Source of the DNA: an uncultured Flammeovirgaceae bacterium
GTDB taxonomy: Bacteria > Bacteroidota > Bacteroidia > Cytophagales > Cyclobacteriaceae
Direction of reading: 5' to 3'
DNA length: 6,783 nt
Assembly: GCA_946480685.1 (NCBI GenBank)
Contig: CAMLLI010000238.1
Coordinates: forward strand, 1 to 6,783
Below, piece by piece: positions 1 through 6,478 of this stretch. Each line of letters starts with the position of its first letter. Position 1 is the first letter of the stretch. The translations under genes were made by a program, and so were the position numbers. Below the pieces are notes generated by a model that was not told where the DNA came from, made no database searches, and saw nothing but the letters and a program-made list of their open reading frames with translations.

Positions 1-271
1 CTGTAGTAGTCGGAGACATCATTTCTTTACTCTTGGTCGCACCGTACGCACGTATACCGAGATCCATGTTATGCAGCACATAGTCTATCAATTGCCCGGA
101 CATATTCTTAATCGCCTCGGCCCGTTGCTTAATAGCTGTGTTCCTTACAAGCGTAGCTTTATACTGAACAATAAGCACAACGTTTGTTACGAGTAACATT
201 ACAATCGCGACAATGGCTACCGTGATTGCATTCCGGGTGAGAAATTTCTTTACTTTGGCTTTCATCCTCAT
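1..271 (-). CDS. N-terminal part of a membrane-anchored sensor protein (3' end beyond the window)
   Basis: Only the first 90 or so residues are visible; the reading frame stays open to the window edge. The protein begins with a short basic stretch (MRMKAKVKKF), followed by one hydrophobic helix at about residues 15-34 (AITVAIVAIVMLLV then VVLIV). A polar, probably periplasmic, helical region follows, containing QRAEAIKNMSGQLIDY and HNMDLGIRAYGATKS. The DLGIRAYGATK stretch resembles the DLGxRGYxLT motif of CHASE3/four-helix-bundle sensor domains of histidine kinases and related receptors, so I infer a sensor. The output domain is not in the window. I take the ATG at 271; a second ATG two codons in (265) is equally possible. 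No good Shine-Dalgarno is visible. It starts 25 bp after the stop of the STAS-like gene and is probably co-transcribed with it. Confidence 0.75.
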   Translation of the reverse strand, partial: MRMKAKVKKFLTRNAITVAIVAIVMLLVTNVVLIVQYKATLVRNTAIKQRAEAIKNMSGQLIDYVLHNMDLGIRAYGATKSKEMMSPTTT

Positions 272-296
272 ACATGATTTGGGTCTTGCTATATAT

Positions 297-701
297 CTAT
301 TGATAACGTTGCGTAGTTTGTTCCATCCAGCCAACGGCATTTTCAAACGAATCGAAAACTGCGAAGGTGAGTATACCTATACATGTAAACATTTCGCTCC
401 GAGGCATCTTTGAAAAAACATCTTTTGGTACAACGGTCGCCTGATGTGAATACCCTGCGCGTACCGCTTTGTTAGCCCACGAGGTAACAGACCATTCCTG
501 ATCTTCCGATGAAAGCTTACCCAGTTGTGTAGCTTCCACAACCACACGCCCGGTTCCAAAATGTTGCATGGCGAGCAGCAGCGTATGCATCCCCTGTCTG
601 AAATCGTCTGAACAAGGCGCTGTCTTCCACGTTAACACAATGAATGTATAGTCTGCATTATACTCAATATTCACAAAGTCGTTGTCGAAATACGCGCGCA
701 T
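297..701 (-). CDS. STAS/SEC14 (SpoIIAA-like) domain protein, about 134 aa
   Basis: Small soluble protein with no signal peptide or membrane segment. Its alternating pattern suits a STAS-like alpha/beta fold: strand FVNIEYNADYTFIVLTW (9-25), helix 31-48, strand GRVVVEATQL (51-60), helix SSEDQEWSVTSWANKAVRAG (64-83), strand HQATVVPKD (86-94) and a last helix FDSFENAVGWME (116-127). EDQEW, PKDVFSKM and FDSFENAVGWM resemble small Bacteroidota proteins annotated as STAS/SEC14 domain proteins. The phospho-acceptor DS/T motif of true anti-sigma antagonists is not obvious, so partner switching is only a possibility. A GTG at 710 could add three residues (MIR). I prefer the ATG at 701, because AAGG and a 12-bp AT palindrome lie across the GTG. 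The gene follows the 796-aa sensor by 81 bp and precedes the next sensor by 25 bp, which suggests an adaptor role in their signalling. Confidence 0.8.
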   Translation of the reverse strand: MRAYFDNDFVNIEYNADYTFIVLTWKTAPCSDDFRQGMHTLLLAMQHFGTGRVVVEATQLGKLSSEDQEWSVTSWANKAVRAGYSHQATVVPKDVFSKMPRSEMFTCIGILTFAVFDSFENAVGWMEQTTQRYQ

Positions 702-708
702 CCTTATC

Positions 709-720
709 ACTATATATAGT
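709..720. repeat. 12-bp perfect AT-rich palindrome at the start of the STAS-like gene
   Basis: ACTATATATAGT is its own reverse complement and sits immediately upstream of the ATG chosen for the STAS-like gene, covering two bases of the alternative GTG start. It could be an operator or a local translation-control element, but short AT palindromes also arise by chance in this AT-rich spacer. Confidence 0.35.
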
Positions 721-738
721 ATATTTGTATTTTGTCAT

Positions 739-755
739 CGGTTGAAAATCAACCG
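739..755. repeat. Inverted repeat / small hairpin between the GAF-PAS sensor and STAS-like genes
   Basis: A perfect 7-bp inverted repeat, CGGTTGA-AAA-TCAACCG, lies 28 bp past the sensor stop codon. In the leftward transcript it would form a short hairpin, but no U-run follows, so it does not look like an efficient rho-independent terminator. It may be a processing site, an attenuator or a binding site. The spacer from 702 to 782 has no clear promoter box. Confidence 0.45.
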
Positions 756-782
756 CACCGTCATTTAGTTCTTCGTTGATTT

Positions 783-3173
783 TTATTTTACGTCACCGGA
801 TTGCAACTCTCCCATCATCTGCCGGAGCACTTCTTCCTGTGCTTTCAGCTGTTCTTCCTTTAACCGGATCTGCTCGGCCTGTGCCTGCGTCTCACCTTCT
901 TTCTCTTTCAACTTGGTAATGGTCTTCAGCATCATCTGTTCCTGTGCTTTCAATTGGGCCGTGCTGCGCTCGAGTTCTCTGGTTCGGTTTGCTTCACCTT
1001 CCAGCGTGGACTGTAACTCTTCCATCGTCTGGCGTAACTCTTCTTCTTGCGCCTGCATTTCCTTTTCCTTCTCCTTCAGTTTCTCAATGGCCTTCAACAT
1101 CATTTGCTTCTGTGCTTCCAACTGTGAGCTGTTGCGTTCCAATTCGCGGCTGCGTTTTGCATCGCTTTCCATCGTAGCCTGCAGTCTTTCCATTGTATCC
1201 ATCAGCTCCACTTCCTTCAGCCTGCTTTCGTTCAACAGTCTGTCAACTTCCAGTTTAGCCTTCGTTATCTCGGTTACATCTTTAGCGAAAACAGCTACAG
1301 CAAACACGTGATCTTTGTCATCGCGCATCGGTATATATTGTGCGATATAATGTTTATCCCGGATCGTTAATTCCTTATGGATAGTCTCTCCAGCCAGCAC
1401 GCGATCATATATTTTCTTCCAGTCGTGATCGTCCCCATTGCTCAATAGGAGGAAATTACTTTTCTCCTGCAGCTTTATACCTTGCGCAGCAAAGCTCTTT
1501 TGCATTACAGCGTTGAAGTGCATAACTCTGTATTCACGATCGAATGTGAGAATCGAATCGGTTGATGCATTCATGAGATCGCGCAGGTAGCGTTCCTTGT
1601 TCTGCGTATCAATGAGAATGCGTTGCATCTCATCCTGTGTAGCCGCAAGCTCTTCCATGTTCTGCCGCATCTCCTCTTCCTGCGCATGCAGATTTTCCGT
1701 TTGAAGTCTGCTTACTTCCAACAGATGTTTTGTCTGCTCGGCACTTTTGGCTGATGCTATCGCTGCTGCTATATTTTCACAGACCTTTACAATGAATTCC
1801 TGTTTGTGTTTGGGATAAGGCTCAAACGATGCAAGCTCAAGTACACCGTATATAACTTCGTTGATCTTGAGTGGTACTATAAATATAGATCGGGGTGTTG
1901 CATAGCCGAGGCCGGATGTAATGTGTACATAATTTTCCGGAACCTGTGTCAGAAAAACAGGGTCACCTTCCTGCCAGCATTGGCCAACAAGCCCCTGTCC
2001 CTTATAGATTGTCTTCTCTTCAAATTTCTTTTTATCCCAGGCGTAACATGAATATAGCTGCAGGTATTCTTCTTCACCTTCAGCACCATCCTGCACTATA
2101 AAAAGACTTCCCTGGTTCGAGCTGGTATATCTCACAATGTTGCTGATAATAGTATCGGCCAGGGTTTGAGAATCACTCTGGCTGCGGATGATCTCAGCAA
2201 AATCTGCAAGACCGGCTATAGCCCAGTTACGCTGCCGCTCAGCCTCTGTATTTCTCTTCAGATTATCGCGCATATCCAGCAATGCTTTACCCATGGCATC
2301 GCGATCGCTTTGCAAGGAGAACTCGGTGTCGTATTCTCCGTTACCAATCTTTTCGGCAAACGCAAGCTTGGCATTCATACCCTCTGTAAGAGATGCAAGT
2401 GCCTGTCCTATCTGACCGATCTCGTCATTTCGTTTTTCAAATGCTACCTTGGCTTTACTTCCCTCACCTACCTCCCGGATTACTTTCTTCAGTTCAATGA
2501 TGGGATCCACCACGCGCGTAATGGACAAGAAATACGCAAGGCCTGCTATACCTATAAACATTACCAGCATGACACCCAACGTGATGACTACACGCGTATA
2601 CGCATGCTGTTTATCAGCACGCACTTCGTCTATGGTAGTATCGAGATTATGGATGTGTGTATCGAGCTTGTCACGCAACTGTTTGGTTTGAGGCATAATC
2701 TTTTGCTCGAAAACACGGTGCGCGCGATCAAAGGATTCTGTATTAAGATAGGATGAATCGTCTTTGAGCAGACTCATCAATTCATTCTGTGCAGATATGA
2801 CAGATTGAAAATCACTGAATAATTCCTGGATAGCCTGGCGATCAGAAGCCAGCGATGAGTTTTTAAGTATATCGTCCAGGTTTTGCTTTACTTCAAAGTA
2901 TTGCGTTTTATGAATGGCGCGTAGTTCCTGTTTCTCCTGACTGTTGTCTTCGTGCGCCACCCACCGGCCGGTAAGGCGGTATGAGTTCGCCAGCAGTGCA
3001 TCGAGATCTTTCAGTGAGAAATAAAACGGCATATATACCTGCTGCAGACGCGTATCGAGTTCTTTGTTTCTTTCCAACGCGCTAAAGCATGATACTATAG
3101 CTATGATAGCGACCAGTACGATTACCAAATATCCTGCAGATATCTGATAAGAAAGTTTGAATTTCGGCTTCAT
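783..3173 (-). CDS. HAMP-GAF-PAS coiled-coil transmembrane sensor without an output domain, 796 aa
   Basis: Inner-membrane sensor. Visible order: basic N-terminus; TM1 about 12-31 (YLVIVLVAIIAIVSCF); a helical, probably four-helix-bundle periplasmic domain about 32-193; TM2 about 194-217; HAMP about 218-271 with the conserved Pro (DPI, 223-225) and DEIG (250-253); a second HAMP-like segment about 272-303 (GNGEYDTEF, DAMGKALLDMRDNL); GAF about 318-475 (YKGQGLVGQCW, SIFIVPL, YGVLEL); coiled coil about 476-525; PAS about 527-637 (DLMNASTDSILTFDREYRV); and a charged coiled coil from about 640 to the end. There is no histidine-kinase H-box or ATPase, cyclase, phosphatase, methyl-accepting or DNA-binding domain, and the protein simply ends after the coiled coil. 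The ATG at 3173 is the natural start, just before TM1. The gene has its own upstream region and is probably co-transcribed with the downstream STAS-like gene. It likely signals through protein contact. Confidence 0.9.
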   Translation of the reverse strand: MKPKFKLSYQISAGYLVIVLVAIIAIVSCFSALERNKELDTRLQQVYMPFYFSLKDLDALLANSYRLTGRWVAHEDNSQEKQELRAIHKTQYFEVKQNLDDILKNSSLASDRQAIQELFSDFQSVISAQNELMSLLKDDSSYLNTESFDRAHRVFEQKIMPQTKQLRDKLDTHIHNLDTTIDEVRADKQHAYTRVVITLGVMLVMFIGIAGLAYFLSITRVVDPIIELKKVIREVGEGSKAKVAFEKRNDEIGQIGQALASLTEGMNAKLAFAEKIGNGEYDTEFSLQSDRDAMGKALLDMRDNLKRNTEAERQRNWAIAGLADFAEIIRSQSDSQTLADTIISNIVRYTSSNQGSLFIVQDGAEGEEEYLQLYSCYAWDKKKFEEKTIYKGQGLVGQCWQEGDPVFLTQVPENYVHITSGLGYATPRSIFIVPLKINEVIYGVLELASFEPYPKHKQEFIVKVCENIAAAIASAKSAEQTKHLLEVSRLQTENLHAQEEEMRQNMEELAATQDEMQRILIDTQNKERYLRDLMNASTDSILTFDREYRVMHFNAVMQKSFAAQGIKLQEKSNFLLLSNGDDHDWKKIYDRVLAGETIHKELTIRDKHYIAQYIPMRDDKDHVFAVAVFAKDVTEITKAKLEVDRLLNESRLKEVELMDTMERLQATMESDAKRSRELERNSSQLEAQKQMMLKAIEKLKEKEKEMQAQEEELRQTMEELQSTLEGEANRTRELERSTAQLKAQEQMMLKTITKLKEKEGETQAQAEQIRLKEEQLKAQEEVLRQMMGELQSGDVK
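858..1193 (-). repeat. Tandem 168-bp repeat (2 copies) encoding a 56-residue coiled-coil duplication
   Basis: Within the sensor gene, residues 661-716 (bases 1026-1193) and 717-772 (bases 858-1025) align without gaps at a period of exactly 56 residues. By hand count about 35 of the 56 positions are identical. Shared blocks are RELER, MMLK, KLKEKE and QAQ. Fifty-six residues are eight heptads, so the duplication keeps the coiled-coil register. Similar AQEEExRQxMEEL blocks also occur at about 497-508 (before the PAS) and 778-791 (at the C-terminus). Confidence 0.85.
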
Positions 3174-3304
3174 GTTTCGATCAATGTTCTTCTAAATAAA
3201 GGGAAGTGGGTTTAGGGGTCGTATCGGCTTTTTATACTACCAGCATATACACTTCTGCCGGATATTTCATATATACTTTGGTTTTATAGTGACGATCTTA
3301 TTAG

Positions 3305-3313
3305 GCAAAAGTA
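3305..3313 (-). promoter_or_regulatory. Candidate Bacteroidota-type -7 box for the GAF-PAS sensor gene
   Basis: On the minus strand this reads TACTTTTGC, a full match to the Bacteroidota -7 consensus TAnnTTTG. It lies about 130 bp upstream of the start codon. No TTG is seen at the usual -33 spacing, so the call rests on the -7 match, its intergenic position and the parallel box before the propeller gene. Confidence 0.4.
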
Positions 3314-3317
3314 TATG

Positions 3318-3331
3318 CTTCCAAAAGGAAG
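3318..3331. promoter_or_regulatory. Small palindrome overlapping the putative promoter spacer
   Basis: CTTCC-AAAA-GGAAG is a perfect 5-bp inverted repeat with a 4-bp spacer. It lies 4 bp upstream of the TACTTTTGC box, between the expected -7 and -33 positions, which is a typical operator location. The arms are short and the function is inferred. Confidence 0.35.
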
Positions 3332-3382
3332 TGTTGTCTGGTTTAATGCTTAACTCAGAATCTATAATTACCGAAAACAACC

Positions 3383-3398
3383 TCCGTATTTTTACGGA
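3383..3398. promoter_or_regulatory. TCCGTA-N4-TACGGA palindrome, copy 1 (candidate operator)
   Basis: Perfect 6-bp arms around a TTTT spacer, 69 bp upstream of the sensor's promoter-like box and just beyond the propeller-gene terminator. The same core with another AT spacer occurs at 6364-6379. The shared consensus is TCCGTAWTTWTACGGATRC. Binding by a dimeric regulator is the simplest reading; a hairpin acting as a second terminator for the propeller gene is possible, but only a broken U-run (TTGTTTTC) follows. Confidence 0.55.
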
Positions 3399-3414
3399 TG
3401 CCTCTATACAATTT

Positions 3415-3449
3415 AAAAAAATGGCAAAGCCAGTTTACTCCGGTTTGCC
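3415..3449 (-). terminator. Rho-independent terminator of the propeller-sensor gene
   Basis: In the leftward transcript, GGCAAACCGG pairs with CUGG(C)UUUGCC. This gives a 10-bp stem with one G-U pair, one bulged C and an AGUAAA loop, followed by A and seven U residues (forward-strand A-run 3415-3421). The UAA stop codon of the gene (3435-3437) lies in the loop. This separates the propeller gene from the GAF-PAS sensor gene as a transcription unit. Confidence 0.75.
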
Positions 3450-6191
3450 TGACAGAAACTTTCGAAGAATTTTCTCAATGGGGTATACCAGCAACGCGAT
3501 GGCTGCCTGTACAAAGAAATTAATAACGGGAGATGTATTGGTAGCCCAGTAACTCTCAACCAGGTTCTGGATCAACTCGATGATAAGCACCAGCGTTAAC
3601 AACGTGAGGATACGCGTAACAAACTCATAGCGGCTCTCCTTACGATTGAGTCTGAACGTTGCCCACAACAGCGAACCGAAGAAGATGATCTCAAGCAGGT
3701 AAAACCACGAGGTCTTCCAATACGGGGGTACTACATTGAAATGAATTACCTGCTCTTCCGATACCTTGCCCAACGTATCGCGTATACGCACGTGAAGATC
3801 GTAAGAACCCGCGGGAAGCAATTGATACGAAAGCGAAGAGCTTGGAGTCCACGCGGTCCATTCATCCGAGAGACCATTGAGTTTATACTGATATTGTACA
3901 CCGATGAGCCCTAAGTAATCCGGGTGAACAAACTCAAAGGCAAGCGAACTGTTATCCTGCTCCACATGAAGATCGTTGAGTGGCAGAAGTTCTCCTCCTT
4001 TGTTTCGCACTTCACGCAATAGCACCTTGTGCATCATGGAAGATTCGTTATACCCGGCAGACGATACTTTATAGAGTTCATTGGTGCTGGTTGTTACCCA
4101 ACATTCGCCCCCCTCCTGCGCATACAGCGACTTCACCTGTTTAAAAAATCCCAACACATTAAGGGCTCTATGCTGTGCATCTTTATCGGTGAGACAGATC
4201 CATCGGTTGCCATTGAAAATCCATATACTCTCATTACTCAAGATAACGCGCTCAGCTTTACCAAATTGTTTTTTGAAATCCCGATCATGCAGCAACACGT
4301 TACGTGATGCTTCATAATAAAAACAATCGTGTGACGTAATAAAGTATGCTTTGTTGTTATGAACAAATGAGTATACATCGTCATTGAACGGATTGCTGAT
4401 ACCTAACGTGCGCACTACCTTTAATTGGCCTGCTTGGTTACGTTGTAACAGATATATAGCGTTGCGACCTGCGAGCCATATATCCTGTGAATTTGTACGA
4501 TTGATATGTACTATATCATCGTCTATCTTTATCGAAGACGATACAGACCATTGATCTTTTTCCTGTGTAAATACTTTGAAGACATGGCTATCGGTGAACG
4601 AAAAAATTTCATTCTGTGCAGCATCATACGAGAACACGAGTGTATTATCGTTATCAATGCGAAAAGCACTCTTGTCTTTTATCTCGAATATACCGCCAGT
4701 ACCACCAGACAACAGACTATTTTTAAGATGTCGGATGCTGCTGCTTTTACCGGTAAAGCCTGTTACAGATTTATAGGTATAGCGAATTGACTTTAGCTGG
4801 CGATGTCGCTCAAATATAGTTTTAGGTTTCCGTGAAAAGATTCGTTGTAAAAAAGTTTCTTTCTTCTTGGCAGGCTCGGCAGTTGTTTCCGCTGGTACCG
4901 TCTCACTCGCTTTCTCATTTTCCTTCGCCTCTGCTTCCTGTGCTTTCTTCTTTTTCGACTTTAGAAATGAAAATGCTTTACGCTTCGTCTTCGTTTCTTC
5001 CGTGGTTGTTTTTGCAGGCGGTGTCTCGATCTTTTTAGATACCTTATTCTCCGTACCCTCCTTCTTTTTACCTCTCGGTGCGCCTTTTACTTCAACACGC
5101 TTCAGTGTAGTCTGAAAATTCTTGGTTTCTTCCAGGTAGAACATGCCGGTGCTGGTGCCTACATATACTGTATTCTCAAACGGCATTACTGCCAACAGAT
5201 TTCCTTCTATACCGGGGAAGTTGGAGAAGCAACGAAAGGGCAGCTCGGGTGCAATGCGCGTAAAACCATATTTGTGTGCTACCCATACTCCTTTATCGCG
5301 ATCACTGCCTAATGCATATACCTCATTATCAGGTAAACCGGTATGATAGTTAACGATCTTATCAATCATACCTGTAGTGGCATTGAGAAACACAACGCCT
5401 CCACGCAGTGTGCCAATGGCGATAAGATTATCACTTACCCAGCTGCAAGCCGTTAACTCTGATTGCTCGATATACCCATCGTCTTTCGGGTATATTCGTG
5501 ATGCCTTTCCCTGGCGTATCCAGTAAAGTTCATTACGGTCGGTGCCGATCAGGGTGACGTTCTTATTGGACGGATGATCCGCAGCGAACAGGATCCATGC
5601 GTTGCGCGGACATGCCGTTACGGCTTCCTTCAGCTTGCCATGTTGTAGCGTATATATAGTTTTATTCTGCGTTTGCAGTAAAACCTTTCCCGACAGGATA
5701 AATATATTCGTAAAGTCGCTATCGTCAGGAGCCTGGATCTGGGTAGTGGTATTCTGAGACTCTTTGTATATATAGAGCACTTTATTACTCAGAAACAGGA
5801 TACTGTCATGACGCTGCTCAATGCGAATGATACCTTCTACTGGAGCTTTACTGAATATAGGGATATAGGATGCGTTCGAAAAACCGGTAACATTTTGCAG
5901 ATAACCAAAACCGGTTTTACCGGCTACATATACCCGGTTCTGCGGAGTAATGTGAACATCGTAAACGGAACCGTTGCATGAAACCAGATCCCAGTTGTGA
6001 CCGTCATAACGAAGTACGCCTCCTTTATTGGCAATATAGATGAGACCGTTGCTGTCTTGCGCTACATCAAAGTTAACCGCGTCATAACGATTGTCGTCAT
6101 ACCGGTGATGTGTTAAAAAGTAGTCGCCTTCCTGCGCCTGGCAAACTGAATAGAAAAACACCGACAGGAACAATGCTATATACAGCTTCAT
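3435..6191 (-). CDS. Periplasmic beta-propeller (Reg_prop) + Y_Y_Y sensor with three C-terminal membrane helices, 918 aa
   Basis: Numbering is from the ATG at 6191, chosen because a signal peptide follows at once (KLYIALFLSVFFYSVCQA, cleavage likely after A19) and AGAGG precedes it; an in-frame ATG at 6233 would add 14 residues before the signal. Propeller-type repeats run from about 25 to 730, for example DSNGLIYIANKGGVLRYDG and the canonical GLPDNEVYALGSDRDKGVWV. They are interrupted at about 369-456 by a Lys/Glu/Thr-rich linker. A Y_Y_Y domain follows at about 743-821 (YQYKLNGLSDEWTAW, LPAGSYDLHVRIRD). Then come TM helices at about 829-848, 858-878 and 887-907 and a basic tail, KILRKFLSGKPE. 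In the family, Y_Y_Y is usually followed by a kinase, LuxR-type HTH, GGDEF or SpoIIE output; none is present. The positive-inside pattern puts the propeller in the periplasm. It probably senses a ligand and signals through a membrane partner. Confidence 0.88.
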   Translation of the reverse strand: MKLYIALFLSVFFYSVCQAQEGDYFLTHHRYDDNRYDAVNFDVAQDSNGLIYIANKGGVLRYDGHNWDLVSCNGSVYDVHITPQNRVYVAGKTGFGYLQNVTGFSNASYIPIFSKAPVEGIIRIEQRHDSILFLSNKVLYIYKESQNTTTQIQAPDDSDFTNIFILSGKVLLQTQNKTIYTLQHGKLKEAVTACPRNAWILFAADHPSNKNVTLIGTDRNELYWIRQGKASRIYPKDDGYIEQSELTACSWVSDNLIAIGTLRGGVVFLNATTGMIDKIVNYHTGLPDNEVYALGSDRDKGVWVAHKYGFTRIAPELPFRCFSNFPGIEGNLLAVMPFENTVYVGTSTGMFYLEETKNFQTTLKRVEVKGAPRGKKKEGTENKVSKKIETPPAKTTTEETKTKRKAFSFLKSKKKKAQEAEAKENEKASETVPAETTAEPAKKKETFLQRIFSRKPKTIFERHRQLKSIRYTYKSVTGFTGKSSSIRHLKNSLLSGGTGGIFEIKDKSAFRIDNDNTLVFSYDAAQNEIFSFTDSHVFKVFTQEKDQWSVSSSIKIDDDIVHINRTNSQDIWLAGRNAIYLLQRNQAGQLKVVRTLGISNPFNDDVYSFVHNNKAYFITSHDCFYYEASRNVLLHDRDFKKQFGKAERVILSNESIWIFNGNRWICLTDKDAQHRALNVLGFFKQVKSLYAQEGGECWVTTSTNELYKVSSAGYNESSMMHKVLLREVRNKGGELLPLNDLHVEQDNSSLAFEFVHPDYLGLIGVQYQYKLNGLSDEWTAWTPSSSLSYQLLPAGSYDLHVRIRDTLGKVSEEQVIHFNVVPPYWKTSWFYLLEIIFFGSLLWATFRLNRKESRYEFVTRILTLLTLVLIIELIQNLVESYWATNTSPVINFFVQAAIALLVYPIEKILRKFLSGKPE
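4824..5087 (-). other. Lys/Glu/Thr-rich low-complexity insertion inside the propeller
   Basis: About 88 residues (about 369-456 of the protein) with roughly a quarter lysine, many Glu/Thr/Ala/Pro and almost no hydrophobic residues, apart from two short hydrophobic-basic patches, FSFLKSKKKK and FLQRIFSRKP. Clear propeller repeats lie on both sides, so it is an in-frame insertion and not a domain end. It is predicted to be disordered. Confidence 0.75.
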
Positions 6192-6285
6192 CTCAACCTC
6201 TTTTACGCTCCGGGAAGAATAGAATTTTAGCACCAGCTCCCTATACAGGTAACATATACAGCAAGTCAGGTGTATCTCTAAAGAT

Positions 6286-6293
6286 CAAAAGTA
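6286..6293 (-). promoter_or_regulatory. Candidate -7 box for the propeller-sensor gene
   Basis: Reads TACTTTTG on the minus strand, matching TAnnTTTG, about 95 bp upstream of the ATG at 6191. It is identical over 8 bp to the box before the GAF-PAS sensor. No clear -33 TTG is visible at the expected spacing. A TATCCG half-site lies one base upstream of it. Confidence 0.4.
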
Positions 6294-6360
6294 GCGGATA
6301 CAGAAAAATATACTTGTCCCCATTGATCAGGAAGAGTATGTACATAAAATATAGAGTTCC

Positions 6361-6382
6361 GTATCCGTAATTATACGGATAC
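6361..6382. promoter_or_regulatory. 22-bp palindrome with TCCGTA-N4-TACGGA core, copy 2 (candidate operator)
   Basis: Perfect 9-bp arms, GTATCCGTA and TACGGATAC, around an ATTA spacer. No U-run follows on either strand and no gene ends nearby, so a terminator is unlikely and a binding site for a dimeric regulator is favoured. The core lies 70 bp upstream of the propeller gene's TACTTTTG box and could also influence the divergent PAS gene. Confidence 0.6.
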
Positions 6383-6470
6383 AAGCGAAAGACTAAACTG
6401 CTTTCTTGCAAAGTTTATAGTCAAACCTCAAAAACCAACGACTGCCTATACATTAAAAATACAGTGATAC

Positions 6471-6478
6471 TATATTTG
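6471..6478 (+). promoter_or_regulatory. Candidate -7 box for the PAS-domain gene
   Basis: TATATTTG matches TAnnTTTG on the plus strand and would give a leader of roughly 145 bp. No TTG is found at the usual -33 spacing, so this is tentative. Confidence 0.3.

Larger units (their letters stand above)
3174..3414. other. Intergenic regulatory region upstream of the GAF-PAS sensor
   Basis: Non-coding gap between the propeller-gene terminator and the sensor start. Reading leftward it holds a TCCGTA-N4-TACGGA palindrome (3383-3398), a second small palindrome (3318-3331) and a TACTTTTGC promoter-like box (3305-3313), then an AT-rich leader of about 130 bp before the ATG. A CGGATA half-site is at 3259-3264. 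No convincing ORF or RNA gene was seen. Confidence 0.6.

Noticed and set aside
913..1311. Serine-rich 132-residue plus-strand open frame opposite the coiled coil
   Set aside because: Its low-complexity Ser/Phe composition is the mirror of the Glu/Lys-rich coiled-coil codons on the other strand.
2166..2756. 196-residue open frame on the plus strand opposite the GAF-PAS sensor
   Set aside because: Antisense to a well-supported gene with clear HAMP and GAF domains; its translation shows no family features.
3289..3552. Plus-strand 87-residue open frame spanning the intergenic region and the propeller-gene 3' end
   Set aside because: Runs through the terminator and antisense to the membrane-helix codons; no domain or start signal.
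5907..5918. AAAACCGGTTTT, a perfect 12-bp palindrome
   Set aside because: It lies inside the propeller coding sequence, in a KTGFG-type codon run, with no sign of regulatory context; probably incidental.
6192..6233. Upstream ATG at 6233 as the start of the propeller sensor
   Set aside because: It would put 14 polar and charged residues before a typical signal peptide; the ATG at 6191 has AGAGG just upstream and begins the signal peptide directly.
6402..6414. Minus-strand ATAAACTTTGC as a further -7 promoter box
   Set aside because: The spacing inside the element is one base too long for TAnnTTTG, and no clear -33 element goes with it.
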